Of a stretch of 53,318 bases of DNA, positions 22,482 to 30,427 are shown one piece after another (the stretch's first letter is position 1; each line of letters starts with the position of its first letter). The stretch spans positions 1-53,318 of the forward strand of contig JAGXSD010000018.1 of NCBI GenBank assembly GCA_018333955.1. The letters run 5' to 3'. The stretch is from Erysipelotrichia bacterium (GTDB lineage: Bacteria > Bacillota_I > Bacilli_A > Erysipelotrichales > Erysipelotrichaceae). A model generated the notes under the pieces. It saw only the letters and a program-made list of their open reading frames with translations. It was not told where the DNA came from and did not search any database. Both the position numbers and the translations under genes were made by a program.

Positions 22482-24176
22482 ATGAAAGAATCTTTATCGA
22501 TTGTTGTTTCAGGTGAAGCTGGCCAAGGTTTAGCAACAATCGAAGAGTTTTTAGTTGAAGCTTTATCAAAGGAATATTATGTCTTTACTTCAAAAGAAGT
22601 GATGAGTCGTGTTCGTGGTGGAAACAATACTTTTGAGTTACGTGTTTCTAAATCACCCATTCATTCCCTTAGAAAAAGCATCGACTACTTATTCTTATTG
22701 AATAACAATTCGTTTTATCGTTTACCAAGACGTTTAACACCACACACCGTGGTATTTGGTGAGGAAGCTTTTGTTTCTGATGAAGAAAAAGCAAAACATA
22801 GTCTAAACTATGAAGTATTAGAACTCACAAAGCTAGCGAAAGAAGCGGGTAATCGTTTATTTGCGAATACTATATTGTTTGGCTATATTTCTGGGATGTT
22901 AGATTTGAATATGATGGTGGCTGAGCATCTGATCACAAAACGTTTCATTCATCGTGGTGAAGCCATTGTGGCAGATAACATCTCGGCATTTAAAAAGGGA
23001 TATGACCTAGGAAGAGCTTATCATGCCCCACTAAAAATGGAAAAACCAGTGTCAGTTCCACCATTTAAAGTCATTGATGGAAATAATGCATTAGGCATTG
23101 GTTTACTAGGTGGAGGAATCAACTATCTTTCATCGTATCCCATGTCACCAGGAACCTCAGTGATGATGTACTTATCCAATAAAGCCGATGATTTTGGTGT
23201 ACTTGTGGAACAAGCAGAAGATGAAATTGCTGCTCTTAATATGGCTCTCGGTGCATCTTATGCAGGTGCACGGGCCATGGTCACTACATCAGGGGGTGGT
23301 TTTGCATTAATGACTGAAGCGGTATCTTTGGCAGGCATTATTGAAACACCGGCTGTAATTCACGTTGCGCAAAGACCTGGACCTGCTACAGGCCTTCCAA
23401 CAAGAACTGAACAAGGTGACTTAAACCTTGTAGTTTATGCAGGACATGGGGAATTTCCTCGAATTGTCTTAGCACCTGGAAAACTAGAAGATGGGGTACT
23501 ATTAGCCCAAAAAGCATTTTGGTTAGCTGATAAATACCAAGTTCCAGTATTTATTTTATCTGATCAATACTGGTTGGAATCTTTAGGGCAAATGCCTTCT
23601 TTTGAACTTTCTGATAAGTACATGGAATCATTTACAGTCGTCTCTGATAAAGATTATAAACGATACAAACTCACTGAAAATGGAATATCACCGCGTGCGA
23701 TTCCAGGTTTTGGAGAAGGGTTTGTTAAGGTGGATTCTGATGAACATGATGAATCAGGACAAATCACTGAAGACTTTGATGTTCGTGTGCAAATGCAAGA
23801 TAAACGTATGAAGAAACGCGGATTACTTCTTGAAGACTATCAAGATGCGGAACTTTTAGGACCTAAAGACTTCAAGAAACTTGTTGTTGGATGGGGTTCT
23901 ACCTATGGAGTGCTCAAAGAATTTATTGAAACGACTTCGATGAAGGATGTGGCTTACTTATATGTGAAACAACCATTCCCACTCCCAACATCATTAAAAA
24001 CATATTTTGATCAGGCTCAACATGTTGTTGTGGTGGAAAATAACTTCACAGGTCAATTCGCAAATCTTCTTGCGACTGAACTTGGTGTGATGGTGACACA
24101 CCGAGTTAATAAATACAATGGGGAACCATTCTTCATTGAAGAAATCAATGAACAACTTCAGGAGGTTCTAAAATGA
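22482..24176 (+). CDS. 2-oxoacid:ferredoxin oxidoreductase, fused gamma-alpha subunit
   Basis: The 564-residue protein joins an N-terminal gamma domain (VVSGEAGQGLATIEEF, then SRVRGGNNTFELRVS) to the alpha pyrimidine-binding domain (NALGIGLLGGGINYLSSYPMSPG, VEQAEDEIAALNMALGASYAGARAMVTTSGGG). This fusion is typical of 2-oxoglutarate/2-oxoacid enzymes of the KorA type. Partnered with the next gene it should oxidise a 2-oxoacid with CoA to acyl-CoA and CO2, reducing ferredoxin. The substrate cannot be read. GGAGGA precedes the ATG, and it overlaps the beta gene by 4 bases (ATGA). Confidence 0.9.
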   Translation: MKESLSIVVSGEAGQGLATIEEFLVEALSKEYYVFTSKEVMSRVRGGNNTFELRVSKSPIHSLRKSIDYLFLLNNNSFYRLPRRLTPHTVVFGEEAFVSDEEKAKHSLNYEVLELTKLAKEAGNRLFANTILFGYISGMLDLNMMVAEHLITKRFIHRGEAIVADNISAFKKGYDLGRAYHAPLKMEKPVSVPPFKVIDGNNALGIGLLGGGINYLSSYPMSPGTSVMMYLSNKADDFGVLVEQAEDEIAALNMALGASYAGARAMVTTSGGGFALMTEAVSLAGIIETPAVIHVAQRPGPATGLPTRTEQGDLNLVVYAGHGEFPRIVLAPGKLEDGVLLAQKAFWLADKYQVPVFILSDQYWLESLGQMPSFELSDKYMESFTVVSDKDYKRYKLTENGISPRAIPGFGEGFVKVDSDEHDESGQITEDFDVRVQMQDKRMKKRGLLLEDYQDAELLGPKDFKKLVVGWGSTYGVLKEFIETTSMKDVAYLYVKQPFPLPTSLKTYFDQAQHVVVVENNFTGQFANLLATELGVMVTHRVNKYNGEPFFIEEINEQLQEVLK

Positions 24177-25027
24177 GTAAATTTGACTTTAAACATGAAC
24201 TTGATATTGCCTGGTGTCCTGGATGTGGTAATTTCCCACTACGACAAGCGATTCTTAAAGCATTAGAAGAACTCAATCTTGATCAAACTCAAGTGGTGTT
24301 CTCATCAGGTATTGGCCAAGCTGCAAAAATGCCACAATATATCGATGCTTCATATTTTAATGGACTTCATGGTCGTGGTCTTTCTGTTGCGCAGGCAATT
24401 CAATCTGTCAATCCTAAATTAGTTGTGATTGCGGAAGGTGGTGATGGCGACATGTATGGAGAAGGGGGTAACCATTTCTTACATAATGTTCGTCGCAATC
24501 CTAATCTGGCCCACATTGTCCATAACAATATGATTTATGGACTTACTAAAGGACAAGGTTCTCCGACGTCACCTCGTGGTTTAAAAACAACAACTCAAGT
24601 GAATGGAGTCTATAACGAACCTCTAAATCCTGTTGCGCTTGCATTAGCACTTGGAGCATCATTTGTTGGTCGTGCTTTCACAGGCGATGTAGAGAAGACT
24701 AAAGAGGTGATTAAAGCTGCTATTCTTCATGAAGGATACGCCATCGTGGATATCTTCCATCCTTGTGTGACTTACAACAAAGTGAATACCTTTGCTTGGT
24801 ATAAGAATAATTCTTATTGGTTAGCACAAGGTGAGCATAATGCTCAAGACTTTAATGCAGCGATGAGTCTAGCGTTAAATCAAGATAAGTTTGCTTTAGG
24901 GATCTTGTATCAAACCAGTGAGAAAACACCATTCCATAAAGCACATCCGTTTTATGTTCATGATGCAACACCTCTAGTTGATAGACCAAAACGAGACATT
25001 AAAAAGGTCAATGAACTTCTTAAATAA
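24173..25027 (+). CDS. 2-oxoacid:ferredoxin oxidoreductase, beta (TPP-binding) subunit
   Basis: The 284-residue protein has the beta-subunit marks: WCPGCGNFPLRQAIL, SSGIGQAAKMP, the diphosphate-binding GDGDMYGEGGNHFLH with NNMIYGLTKGQ, and SPTSPRG. The cysteines of the CPGCG motif, with a later Cys in HPCVTYN, should bind its own [4Fe-4S] cluster. No ferredoxin-like delta subunit is encoded with it, unlike the Vor system at 43.8-46.4 kb, so it probably hands electrons to a free ferredoxin. A terminator follows. Confidence 0.92.
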   Translation: MSKFDFKHELDIAWCPGCGNFPLRQAILKALEELNLDQTQVVFSSGIGQAAKMPQYIDASYFNGLHGRGLSVAQAIQSVNPKLVVIAEGGDGDMYGEGGNHFLHNVRRNPNLAHIVHNNMIYGLTKGQGSPTSPRGLKTTTQVNGVYNEPLNPVALALALGASFVGRAFTGDVEKTKEVIKAAILHEGYAIVDIFHPCVTYNKVNTFAWYKNNSYWLAQGEHNAQDFNAAMSLALNQDKFALGILYQTSEKTPFHKAHPFYVHDATPLVDRPKRDIKKVNELLK

Positions 25028-25036
25028 TCCATTAAG

Positions 25037-25062
25037 CAAGTTGAATTTCAACTTGTTTTTTT
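25037..25062 (+). terminator. Terminator after korB-like gene
   Basis: An 8-bp stem CAAGTTGA/TCAACTTG (loop ATT) is followed by seven T. Confidence 0.9.
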
Positions 25063-25081
25063 ATGTTTTTATCTCTTTATT

Positions 25082-25090
25082 TGATACAAT
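25082..25090 (+). promoter_or_regulatory. Extended -10 promoter giving a leaderless patB mRNA
   Basis: TGATACAAT ends six bases before the ATG at 25097. The upstream in-frame ATG (25091) directly abuts the -10 box and would lie before +1. Confidence 0.65.
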
Positions 25091-25096
25091 ATGACC

Positions 25097-26275
25097 ATGA
25101 AACATATTAAATTCAAAACTGATCGATTTAATACTCACTCGCGAAAGTATGATAGTATTCATCTGAATCGCTACCCAAAAGATACCATTCCATTATGGGT
25201 TGCGGACATGGATATTGAAGTGGATGAGCGTATCCTTAATGGATTACATGAATATCTTGACGAGAAAATCCTTGGCTATAATTTAGAAACACCTGAGTAT
25301 ACCCAAGCGATAACCAACTATTTGAAACGTCGTCATGATTGCATGGTTGATCCCTCTTGGATTTTAACAACTCCTAATGTCGTGAGTAGTATTAATGCAT
25401 GTCTTCTTGCCTTAACCCAACCTAACGATGCCATCCTTATTCTTGAACCAGTGTACATGCCTTTTTTTAAGAGTGTTGAGGCGACGGGAAGACAAGTTGT
25501 ATTCTCATCTTTAGTTCATCATCCTAGTGGATATGAAATGAATTTTGAAGACATTGAACACAAGATACAAGAATTCAATGTCAAGATGGTGATATTTTGT
25601 TCACCTCATAACCCAGTAGGACGTGTTTGGAGAGAGAATGAACTCAAGCGATTTGTTGAGATTATGAATCAAAATAATGTTATGATCATCAGCGATGAGA
25701 TTCATATGGATTTTATTTTTAAAGGTCATAAGCATATTCCACTGATTAACTTTGATGAACATGTGATCATGTTGATGTCAGCATCTAAGACCTTTAATTT
25801 GGCATCTGCTCATGTCTCGCAAATTATTGTGAAAAGCTCTAGTATTCGAAAGAAAATTATGAATCTTTATCATCAACTGGGTTTATTTCATAGTGTTGAA
25901 CTAGGAATTCGAGCAACCACCATCGCTTACCAAGAATGTGATGATTATATTGATGAGTTATGTGATGTGATTGAAACCAATGTGAATTTAGTCAAGCAGT
26001 GTTTTGAGAATTCTTGTGTATCAGTGGTGAAGATGGAAGGAACATATTTAATGTGGCTTGATGTACGAGCGTGTGGTATAGCTACCCCTCGTTTACATCG
26101 AGGTTTGATTAAAGAAGCTCAAGTATGGCTTCATGATGGATCAATCTTTGGTCCAACTGGAGAAGGGTATCTACGATTAAATTGCGCAACATCCCCACAT
26201 TTACTTTTAGAAGCATGTGAGAGAATAAAAACATGGATTAAGGAGCACGCCCATGAATCAAAGTCATCTGTATAA
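25097..26275 (+). CDS. patB: PatB/MalY-type cystathionine beta-lyase (PLP enzyme)
   Basis: The 392-residue fold-type I PLP enzyme starts with the PatB pattern (NRYPKDTIPLWVADMDIEV; then ILGYNLETPEY). It has the substrate-binding block SPHNPVGRVW, the DEIHMDF segment and the PLP lysine in LMSASKTFNLAS. PatB/MalY enzymes cleave C-S bonds of cystathionine or cysteine to pyruvate, ammonia and a thiol; a pure aminotransferase role is less likely. I place the start at 25097 because the upstream ATG adjoins the -10 box. No ribosome site is present. Its end overlaps the next gene by 23 bases. Confidence 0.9.
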   Translation: MKHIKFKTDRFNTHSRKYDSIHLNRYPKDTIPLWVADMDIEVDERILNGLHEYLDEKILGYNLETPEYTQAITNYLKRRHDCMVDPSWILTTPNVVSSINACLLALTQPNDAILILEPVYMPFFKSVEATGRQVVFSSLVHHPSGYEMNFEDIEHKIQEFNVKMVIFCSPHNPVGRVWRENELKRFVEIMNQNNVMIISDEIHMDFIFKGHKHIPLINFDEHVIMLMSASKTFNLASAHVSQIIVKSSSIRKKIMNLYHQLGLFHSVELGIRATTIAYQECDDYIDELCDVIETNVNLVKQCFENSCVSVVKMEGTYLMWLDVRACGIATPRLHRGLIKEAQVWLHDGSIFGPTGEGYLRLNCATSPHLLLEACERIKTWIKEHAHESKSSV

Positions 26276-27338
26276 AGCCCTAGGAACCATTCTTGTTTTA
26301 CTTGGGCTCTATGTTTTCTTTCGATATTTACTTATTTGGTTAATGCCATTTTTTGTAGCTTTTGTCATTGTGAGTTTACTTCAACCACTAATTAAAACAT
26401 TAAGTGAAAAAGCAAGACTTAAAAGATCTCAAAGTGCGCTTATTGTCATGATTGTTTTTTACATTCTTGTCTTTAGTACGGTAGGTTTAGGTATTTTCGA
26501 ATTAATGAATATGTCTGCGGAAATGATATTAACCTTCCCTGAATGGATTAGTAGCGTGCTGCTGCCTTCACTTGTTGATGTGGTCGAACAAGCAGAGCGA
26601 TTATTATTCAGCATTTTACCTGGCATGTCTCTTGATACATTTGCACCACTCTATCGTTTATTAGAATCCTCTGAAAGTTTATTATTGGCGTTGACCCCTA
26701 ATATTATTGTGATTGTACAAAATATGATTACCAAAATCCCAGTAGCTCTCATCTCAATCATCGTTACTATCGTCATTTCATTTTTCCTAGCTATTGATTT
26801 TGAGATGATTAAAGCCTTTGTTTGGCACCAGTTAAACAAGGATGTTCAACAATTCCTTATTCATTTCAATCATAAGTTTGCATCGACAGTCTTTAAGATG
26901 GGACGATCCTATGCATTAATCCTTTCGATCACATTCATTCAATTATTTATTGGTCTACTGATTCTTCGTGTTGACTTTGCATTTTGGATTGCTTTAGGAA
27001 TTGCACTATTTGATATTCTTCCTGTCGTAGGTACTGGAGGAATTGTATTACCATGGGCTCTCATTTCAATTCTTTATGGAAACACATTCTTAGGGATAGG
27101 GTTATTCATCTTGTATGGTGTCATTACCATCGTTCGACAAATTGTCGAACCGAAAATCATTGGTGATCAAGTTGGGCTACATCCAATCGTAACCATCTTA
27201 TCCATGATCTTGGGAGTAAACATTTTAGGAGTCATTGGACTCTTTGGATTTCCTATTGTGATTTCAATTTTAGTCAAACTCCAAGAAGAAGGAAAATTTC
27301 AATGGTTTAAGCCTTTGAACTCAGGCAAAGACGTTTGA
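26253..27338 (+). CDS. AI-2E transporter family membrane protein (YtvI/PerM type)
   Basis: The 361-residue protein has two N-terminal helices (~10-45), a helix at ~62-85, an external loop, and a C-terminal cluster of helices containing FWIALGIALFDILPVVGTGG and the family motif RQIVEPKIIGDQVGLHPIV. Members of this family export varied solutes, and some exchange Na+ for protons; the name AI-2E is historical. AAGGAG lies 8-9 bases before the ATG, inside the end of patB, so the two genes are coupled. Confidence 0.9.
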   Translation: MNQSHLYKALGTILVLLGLYVFFRYLLIWLMPFFVAFVIVSLLQPLIKTLSEKARLKRSQSALIVMIVFYILVFSTVGLGIFELMNMSAEMILTFPEWISSVLLPSLVDVVEQAERLLFSILPGMSLDTFAPLYRLLESSESLLLALTPNIIVIVQNMITKIPVALISIIVTIVISFFLAIDFEMIKAFVWHQLNKDVQQFLIHFNHKFASTVFKMGRSYALILSITFIQLFIGLLILRVDFAFWIALGIALFDILPVVGTGGIVLPWALISILYGNTFLGIGLFILYGVITIVRQIVEPKIIGDQVGLHPIVTILSMILGVNILGVIGLFGFPIVISILVKLQEEGKFQWFKPLNSGKDV

Positions 27339-27363
27339 ATTATGAATGCGTGTATGTTAAAAT
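27335..27363 (+). promoter_or_regulatory. Promoter of the rubredoxin gene
   Basis: TTGAAT (27335-27340), a 17-base spacer and TAAAAT (27358-27363), 24 bases before the ATG. The -35 overlaps the stop codon of the upstream gene. Confidence 0.7.
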
Positions 27364-27387
27364 GACACCTGAAGGAGATAAGAACTC

Positions 27388-27549
27388 ATGAAAAAATATC
27401 AATGCACAGCTTGCGAATACATCTACGATCCAGAGCTAGGAGATCCTGAAAGCGGGATTGAACCAGGAACTGCGTTTGAAGATATTCCGGATGATTGGTA
27501 CTGCCCATTATGTGGCGTTTCCAAAGATTCATTTGAACCAATTGACTAA
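27388..27549 (+). CDS. Rubredoxin
   Basis: The 53-residue protein is a classic rubredoxin, with one iron held by four cysteines in two C-x2-C pairs: CTAC (Cys6, Cys9) and CPLC (Cys39, Cys42). The family residues YIYDP, GIEPGT and [11 protein letters not shown] are all present. It carries single electrons in the cytoplasm, usually to oxygen- or peroxide-reducing enzymes in anaerobes. GAAGGAG precedes the ATG. It has its own promoter and is followed by a UUCG-capped terminator. Confidence 0.97.
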   Translation: MKKYQCTACEYIYDPELGDPESGIEPGTAFEDIPDDWYCPLCGVSKDSFEPID

Positions 27550-27559
27550 ACTTTGAGTG

Positions 27560-27582
27560 CACAATCTTCGGATTGTGTTTTT
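27560..27582 (+). terminator. UUCG-capped terminator after rubredoxin
   Basis: A 7-bp stem CACAATC/GATTGTG with a stable TTCG tetraloop is followed by five T. Confidence 0.85.
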
Positions 27583-27599
27583 CTTGACAAGGAGAAATT

Positions 27600-28121
27600 A
27601 TGAACCCCATTGTAACTATTACAACAAACCATCAGGAAACCATTGTTTGCGAATTATTTCCAGAAGTCGCTCCTGAGAGTGTTTCCAATTTTATCAGTCT
27701 CATTGAAAAAGGATTTTATAACAATTTAATCTTTCATCGTGTCATCCCAGGATTTATGATTCAAGGAGGATGTCCTCTTAAAAATGGCACCGGTGGACCA
27801 GGATATAGTATCAAAGGCGAATTTAAATTAAACAAATTCGATAATCCACTCAAACATACCCGTGGGGTATTATCCATGGCTCGTGCAATGCATCCAGATA
27901 GTGCAGGTTCTCAATTCTTTATCATGCATCAAGATGCACCTCATTTAGATGGCCAGTATGCAGCTTTTGGGCAAGTTATTTCTGGAATGGAAGCCGTAGA
28001 TCGGATCGCAAAGGTATCACGATCAGCTCAAGATCGTCCACATGAAGAGCAAATTATGGTAAGTGTGAGCGTTGAGCGAAATGGAGTAGAACTCGTCGAT
28101 TTCGAAAAACTAGCTCGATAG
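27600..28121 (+). CDS. ppiB: Cyclophilin-type peptidyl-prolyl cis-trans isomerase
   Basis: The 173-residue protein has no signal peptide, so it should act in the cytoplasm. Cyclophilin motifs are clear: [21 protein letters not shown] (catalytic Arg in FHRV, Gln in MIQGG), [20 protein letters not shown] and [16 protein letters not shown]. It catalyses proline isomerisation in protein folding. AAGGAG precedes the ATG. It lies between the rubredoxin terminator and a possible Pho box. Confidence 0.96.
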   Translation: MNPIVTITTNHQETIVCELFPEVAPESVSNFISLIEKGFYNNLIFHRVIPGFMIQGGCPLKNGTGGPGYSIKGEFKLNKFDNPLKHTRGVLSMARAMHPDSAGSQFFIMHQDAPHLDGQYAAFGQVISGMEAVDRIAKVSRSAQDRPHEEQIMVSVSVERNGVELVDFEKLAR

Positions 28122-28165
28122 TTAACAGCATCTTAACAGTTAATAATGGTTGACTGTGTTAAGAT
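28122..28165 (+). promoter_or_regulatory. Possible PhoP box and -10 upstream of the arsC-like gene
   Basis: TTAACA (28122-28127), a 5-base gap and TTAACA (28133-28138) form an 11-bp-period direct repeat, like the TTAACA-type PhoP boxes of Bacillus. A TAAGAT (28160-28165) that could be a -10 follows 21 bases later, and a TTGACT (28150) lies between. Confidence 0.45.
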
Positions 28166-28182
28166 AGGAATGAGGTGAAACC

Positions 28183-28593
28183 ATGTTAAAAATTGGATTT
28201 ATTTGTATCCATAACTCATGTCGTTCTCAAATGGCCGAGGGTTGGGGCAAACATTTATCACAAGGACGATTTGAAATCTATTCAGCTGGGACTGAAGATT
28301 ATCCAGAAGTAAAACCATTAGCGCGACAAGTTATGGAAGAAGCTGGAGTCGATATGTCAGCACATCATCCTAAACTATTATCGGATATTCCTTCATCACT
28401 TGATGTTTTAATAACTATGGGATGTGGAGTTGAATGTCCATATATACCAACGCGATTTCGTGAAGACTGGGGTTTAGTGGATCCTTCAGGGGGACCTATT
28501 GAAGGATTTAGAGAAACACGTGATATGATTAAGTCTCGTGTTGAAGTCTTATTTAAGGCTATTGATGAAGGAACGTTATTCAAAGATGCATGA
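28183..28593 (+). CDS. arsC: Thioredoxin-type arsenate reductase / low-MW protein tyrosine phosphatase family protein
   Basis: The 136-residue protein has the P-loop CIHNSCRS (Cys8-x5-Arg14), the NSCRSQMAEG pattern of ArsC (pI258 type), and a later Cys pair in MGCGVECP, spaced more closely than in the staphylococcal enzyme. The VDPSGGP loop carries the general-acid Asp. It would reduce arsenate to arsenite with thioredoxin, or act as a phosphatase. There is no arsB, acr3 or arsR nearby. A possible Pho box upstream hints at a phosphate-linked role. The ribosome site is GAGGTG. Confidence 0.88.
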   Translation: MLKIGFICIHNSCRSQMAEGWGKHLSQGRFEIYSAGTEDYPEVKPLARQVMEEAGVDMSAHHPKLLSDIPSSLDVLITMGCGVECPYIPTRFREDWGLVDPSGGPIEGFRETRDMIKSRVEVLFKAIDEGTLFKDA

Positions 28594-28612
28594 GTCTATC
28601 ATGCATTTTTTT
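28586..28612 (+). terminator. Terminator after the arsC-like gene
   Basis: An 8-bp stem ATGCATGA/TCATGCAT (loop GTCTA) that overlaps the stop codon is followed by seven T. Confidence 0.88.
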
Positions 28613-28658
28613 CTTGTATCCTTAGGATAGGTTTGTTATTCTTAAAGTGAGGTTGATT

Positions 28659-29204
28659 ATGGAAATACTTACAACAAAACGACTTATCTTACGGCCGTTC
28701 AAACTTAGTGATGCGGCCGATGAATTTGAATTTGCTTCTTTACAAGAAGTAGGTTTTAATGCGGGGTTTAAACCCCATGAACATATAGAAGAAACGGAGA
28801 AGGTTATCGCAAATTTCATCGCTCAAGATGAGGTTTGGGCCATTGAACTTAAAGACAATGGAAAGGTGATTGGTAGTATTGGACTTCATCCGGATAGTCT
28901 TCGTCAAGATTTAAATACGAAAGAGATTGGATATGTCTTATCACCCCATTATCAGAAACAAGGCTTAATGCATGAAGCCATAGCTGCAGTATTGGAGTTT
29001 GGATTTAAGAAACTAAGTCTTTCTCTTATTGGCGCAAATCACTTCTCATTTAATGAATCTAGTAAGCGTGTCATCTTAAGATCAGGATTTAAGTATGATG
29101 GTATGATTCGTCGTGCTCGTTGTTTATATGATGGCACGAAAGTCGATCTTATGATTTATTCGTTAAATAAAAGACAGTACTTTAATAAGGAGGTCGGAGT
29201 ATGA
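28659..29204 (+). CDS. GNAT N-acetyltransferase, RimJ/RimL type
   Basis: The 181-residue protein starts MEILTTKRLILRPFKLSDA, the usual opening of RimJ/RimL-like acetyltransferases, followed by AIELKDNGKVIGSIGL, EIGYVLSPHYQKQGLMHEAI (acetyl-CoA pyrophosphate loop) and a C-terminal strand before KRVILRSGFKYDG. The acceptor is not known. The start is the ATG at 28659 with GAGG upstream; the GTG at 28647 is part of that ribosome site. The TGA overlaps the ATG of a PTS IIB gene, an unusual linkage. Confidence 0.88.
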   Translation: MEILTTKRLILRPFKLSDAADEFEFASLQEVGFNAGFKPHEHIEETEKVIANFIAQDEVWAIELKDNGKVIGSIGLHPDSLRQDLNTKEIGYVLSPHYQKQGLMHEAIAAVLEFGFKKLSLSLIGANHFSFNESSKRVILRSGFKYDGMIRRARCLYDGTKVDLMIYSLNKRQYFNKEVGV

Positions 29205-29509
29205 AGTCCATTGTTTTATTATGCTCAGCAGGAATGAGCACCAATTTACTGCTTAAAAAAATGATGCTTGCGGCAGAGGAATTTGGGGTAGAAGTTAAGA
29301 TTGAAGCGTGTCCATTAACTTCAGATGTCAGTGTTTTTGCGAAAGCCGATGTCGTCCTTGTGGGGCCACAAATTCGAAGTGAGCTCACTAGACTACAAAG
29401 TGTATGTCAAGGTCGAGTTGAAGCGATCAACATTGTGGATTATGGAACACTTGATGGCGAAAAGGTTTTGGCTCACGCATTAAGACTTCTTGGAGAATCA
29501 AATGAATAA
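29201..29509 (+). CDS. PTS lactose/cellobiose-type IIB component
   Basis: The 102-residue protein opens with the IIB P-loop (IVLLCSAGMSTNLLLKKM), in which Cys8 takes phosphate from IIA and passes it to the sugar at IIC. The rest (ADVVLVGPQIRSEL) fits the Lac/chitobiose IIB family. It overlaps the GNAT gene by 4 bases and the IIA gene by 8 bases. No matching IIC is encoded in this window, so the pair either serves a permease elsewhere or has a regulatory role. Confidence 0.93.
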   Translation: MKSIVLLCSAGMSTNLLLKKMMLAAEEFGVEVKIEACPLTSDVSVFAKADVVLVGPQIRSELTRLQSVCQGRVEAINIVDYGTLDGEKVLAHALRLLGESNE

Positions 29510-29819
29510 TGAAATTCAAGCACTCAAAATCATTACTGAAGTGGGATCAGCACGTAGTTACTTCATTGAAGCCATTCGATGCGCTAAACTTAATGATTTT
29601 GAGGGAGCTCAGTCTAATCTAGACTTAGGAGATCAACATTATATAGCAGGTCATAAAGAACACACCCACTTAGTAGTACAAGAATCTAAGGGGGAAGGTG
29701 TTGATATGACGTTGTTATTAACCCATGCTCAAGATTTACTCATGAGTGCAGAAGCGTTTAAGATACTTGCGACTGAGTTTATTGATTTATATCGACATAT
29801 ACATAAAGAACATCATTGA
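29502..29819 (+). CDS. PTS lactose/cellobiose-type IIA component
   Basis: From the ATG at 29502 (GGAG upstream) the protein has 105 residues and should form an all-helical trimer. The phosphorylated histidine is His75 in LLLTHAQDLLM, matching VHAQDHLM of E. coli ChbA. The upstream helix has GDQHYIAGHKEHTHLV, a slightly divergent version of the EAH..QT.L motif. It would accept phosphate from HPr and give it to the overlapping IIB. A terminator follows, separating it from the fructose operon. Confidence 0.92.
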   Translation: MNNEIQALKIITEVGSARSYFIEAIRCAKLNDFEGAQSNLDLGDQHYIAGHKEHTHLVVQESKGEGVDMTLLLTHAQDLLMSAEAFKILATEFIDLYRHIHKEHH

Positions 29820-29831
29820 TGTTCTTTTTTT
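29805..29831 (+). terminator. Terminator after the PTS IIA gene
   Basis: A 10-bp stem AAAGAACATC/GATGTTCTTT (loop ATT) is followed by a T-run. Confidence 0.9.
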
Positions 29832-29893
29832 GTTTGAATTTGAGCAATTGTGCTTGATATTGTGTGAAATATTCATGAAAACTAGAAAAATGC

Positions 29894-29921
29894 TTGACAT
29901 GACCTTAATTATTGATATTAT
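29894..29921 (+). promoter_or_regulatory. Promoter of the fructose PTS operon
   Basis: A perfect -35 TTGACA (29894-29899), a 16-base spacer and TATTAT (29916-29921). Confidence 0.8.
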
Positions 29922-29935
29922 TTAGTCATAAACAT

Positions 29936-29960
29936 TCAAAATCAATCAAAATCAATCAAC
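29936..29960 (+). promoter_or_regulatory. Direct-repeat operator, probably for FruR
   Basis: Two exact copies of TCAAAATCAA (29936-29945, 29946-29955) and a partial third (TCAAC) lie just after the predicted transcription start. Ten-base direct repeats are the kind of site bound by DeoR-family sugar repressors, and one (FruR) is encoded in this operon. Confidence 0.65.
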
Positions 29961-29972
29961 AAGGAGAATATT

Positions 29973-30413
29973 ATGCTCACATCACAACTTATTGTGCTAG
30001 ATTCTACGTCCTCGACTAAACTTGAAGTTATTCAAGAACTTGCTCATCTGGCCCATGTTCAAGGAAAAGTGAGTGATCCTCAAGCCTTCGTCAATGCAGT
30101 GTTAGCTCGCGAAGCAGAGTATTCAACTGGTGTTGGTTATCATATTGCTATTCCTCATGGAAAGGATGAAGCCATTCTAGAACCAGTGCTTCTATATGCT
30201 CGCGTTCAAGATATTGATTGGCAGTCCATGGATGATCAAAGCGTCAAATCTGTGTTCATGATCGGTGTTCCAGCTCAGAGTGAAGGACAAGTGCACTTAC
30301 AAATCCTAGCAAAATTATCTCGCTCACTTATGAAAGAAGAATTTAGAGAAACATTGTTTAACGCACAAAGCAAAGAAGATATTCTTAACTTATTCTCATC
30401 ATTATCCCTGTAA
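29973..30413 (+). CDS. PTS fructose-specific IIA component
   Basis: The 146-residue protein is a free-standing fructose/mannitol-type IIA domain. The phosphorylated histidine is His62 in YHIAIPHGKDEA, preceded by the usual EAEYSTGVGY. It receives phosphate from HPr (or an FPr-like carrier) and gives it to the IIB encoded further down. AAGGAG lies before the ATG, just after the operator repeats. It is the first gene of the operon IIA-fruR-fruK-IIB-IIC; in many relatives these domains are fused in one FruA protein. Confidence 0.94.
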   Translation: MLTSQLIVLDSTSSTKLEVIQELAHLAHVQGKVSDPQAFVNAVLAREAEYSTGVGYHIAIPHGKDEAILEPVLLYARVQDIDWQSMDDQSVKSVFMIGVPAQSEGQVHLQILAKLSRSLMKEEFRETLFNAQSKEDILNLFSSLSL

Positions 30414-30427
30414 GAGGAGGTCAAACC

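Noticed and set aside
29936-29960. CRISPR-like repeats
   Set aside because: The two 10-base units are adjacent with no spacers; their position fits an operator.
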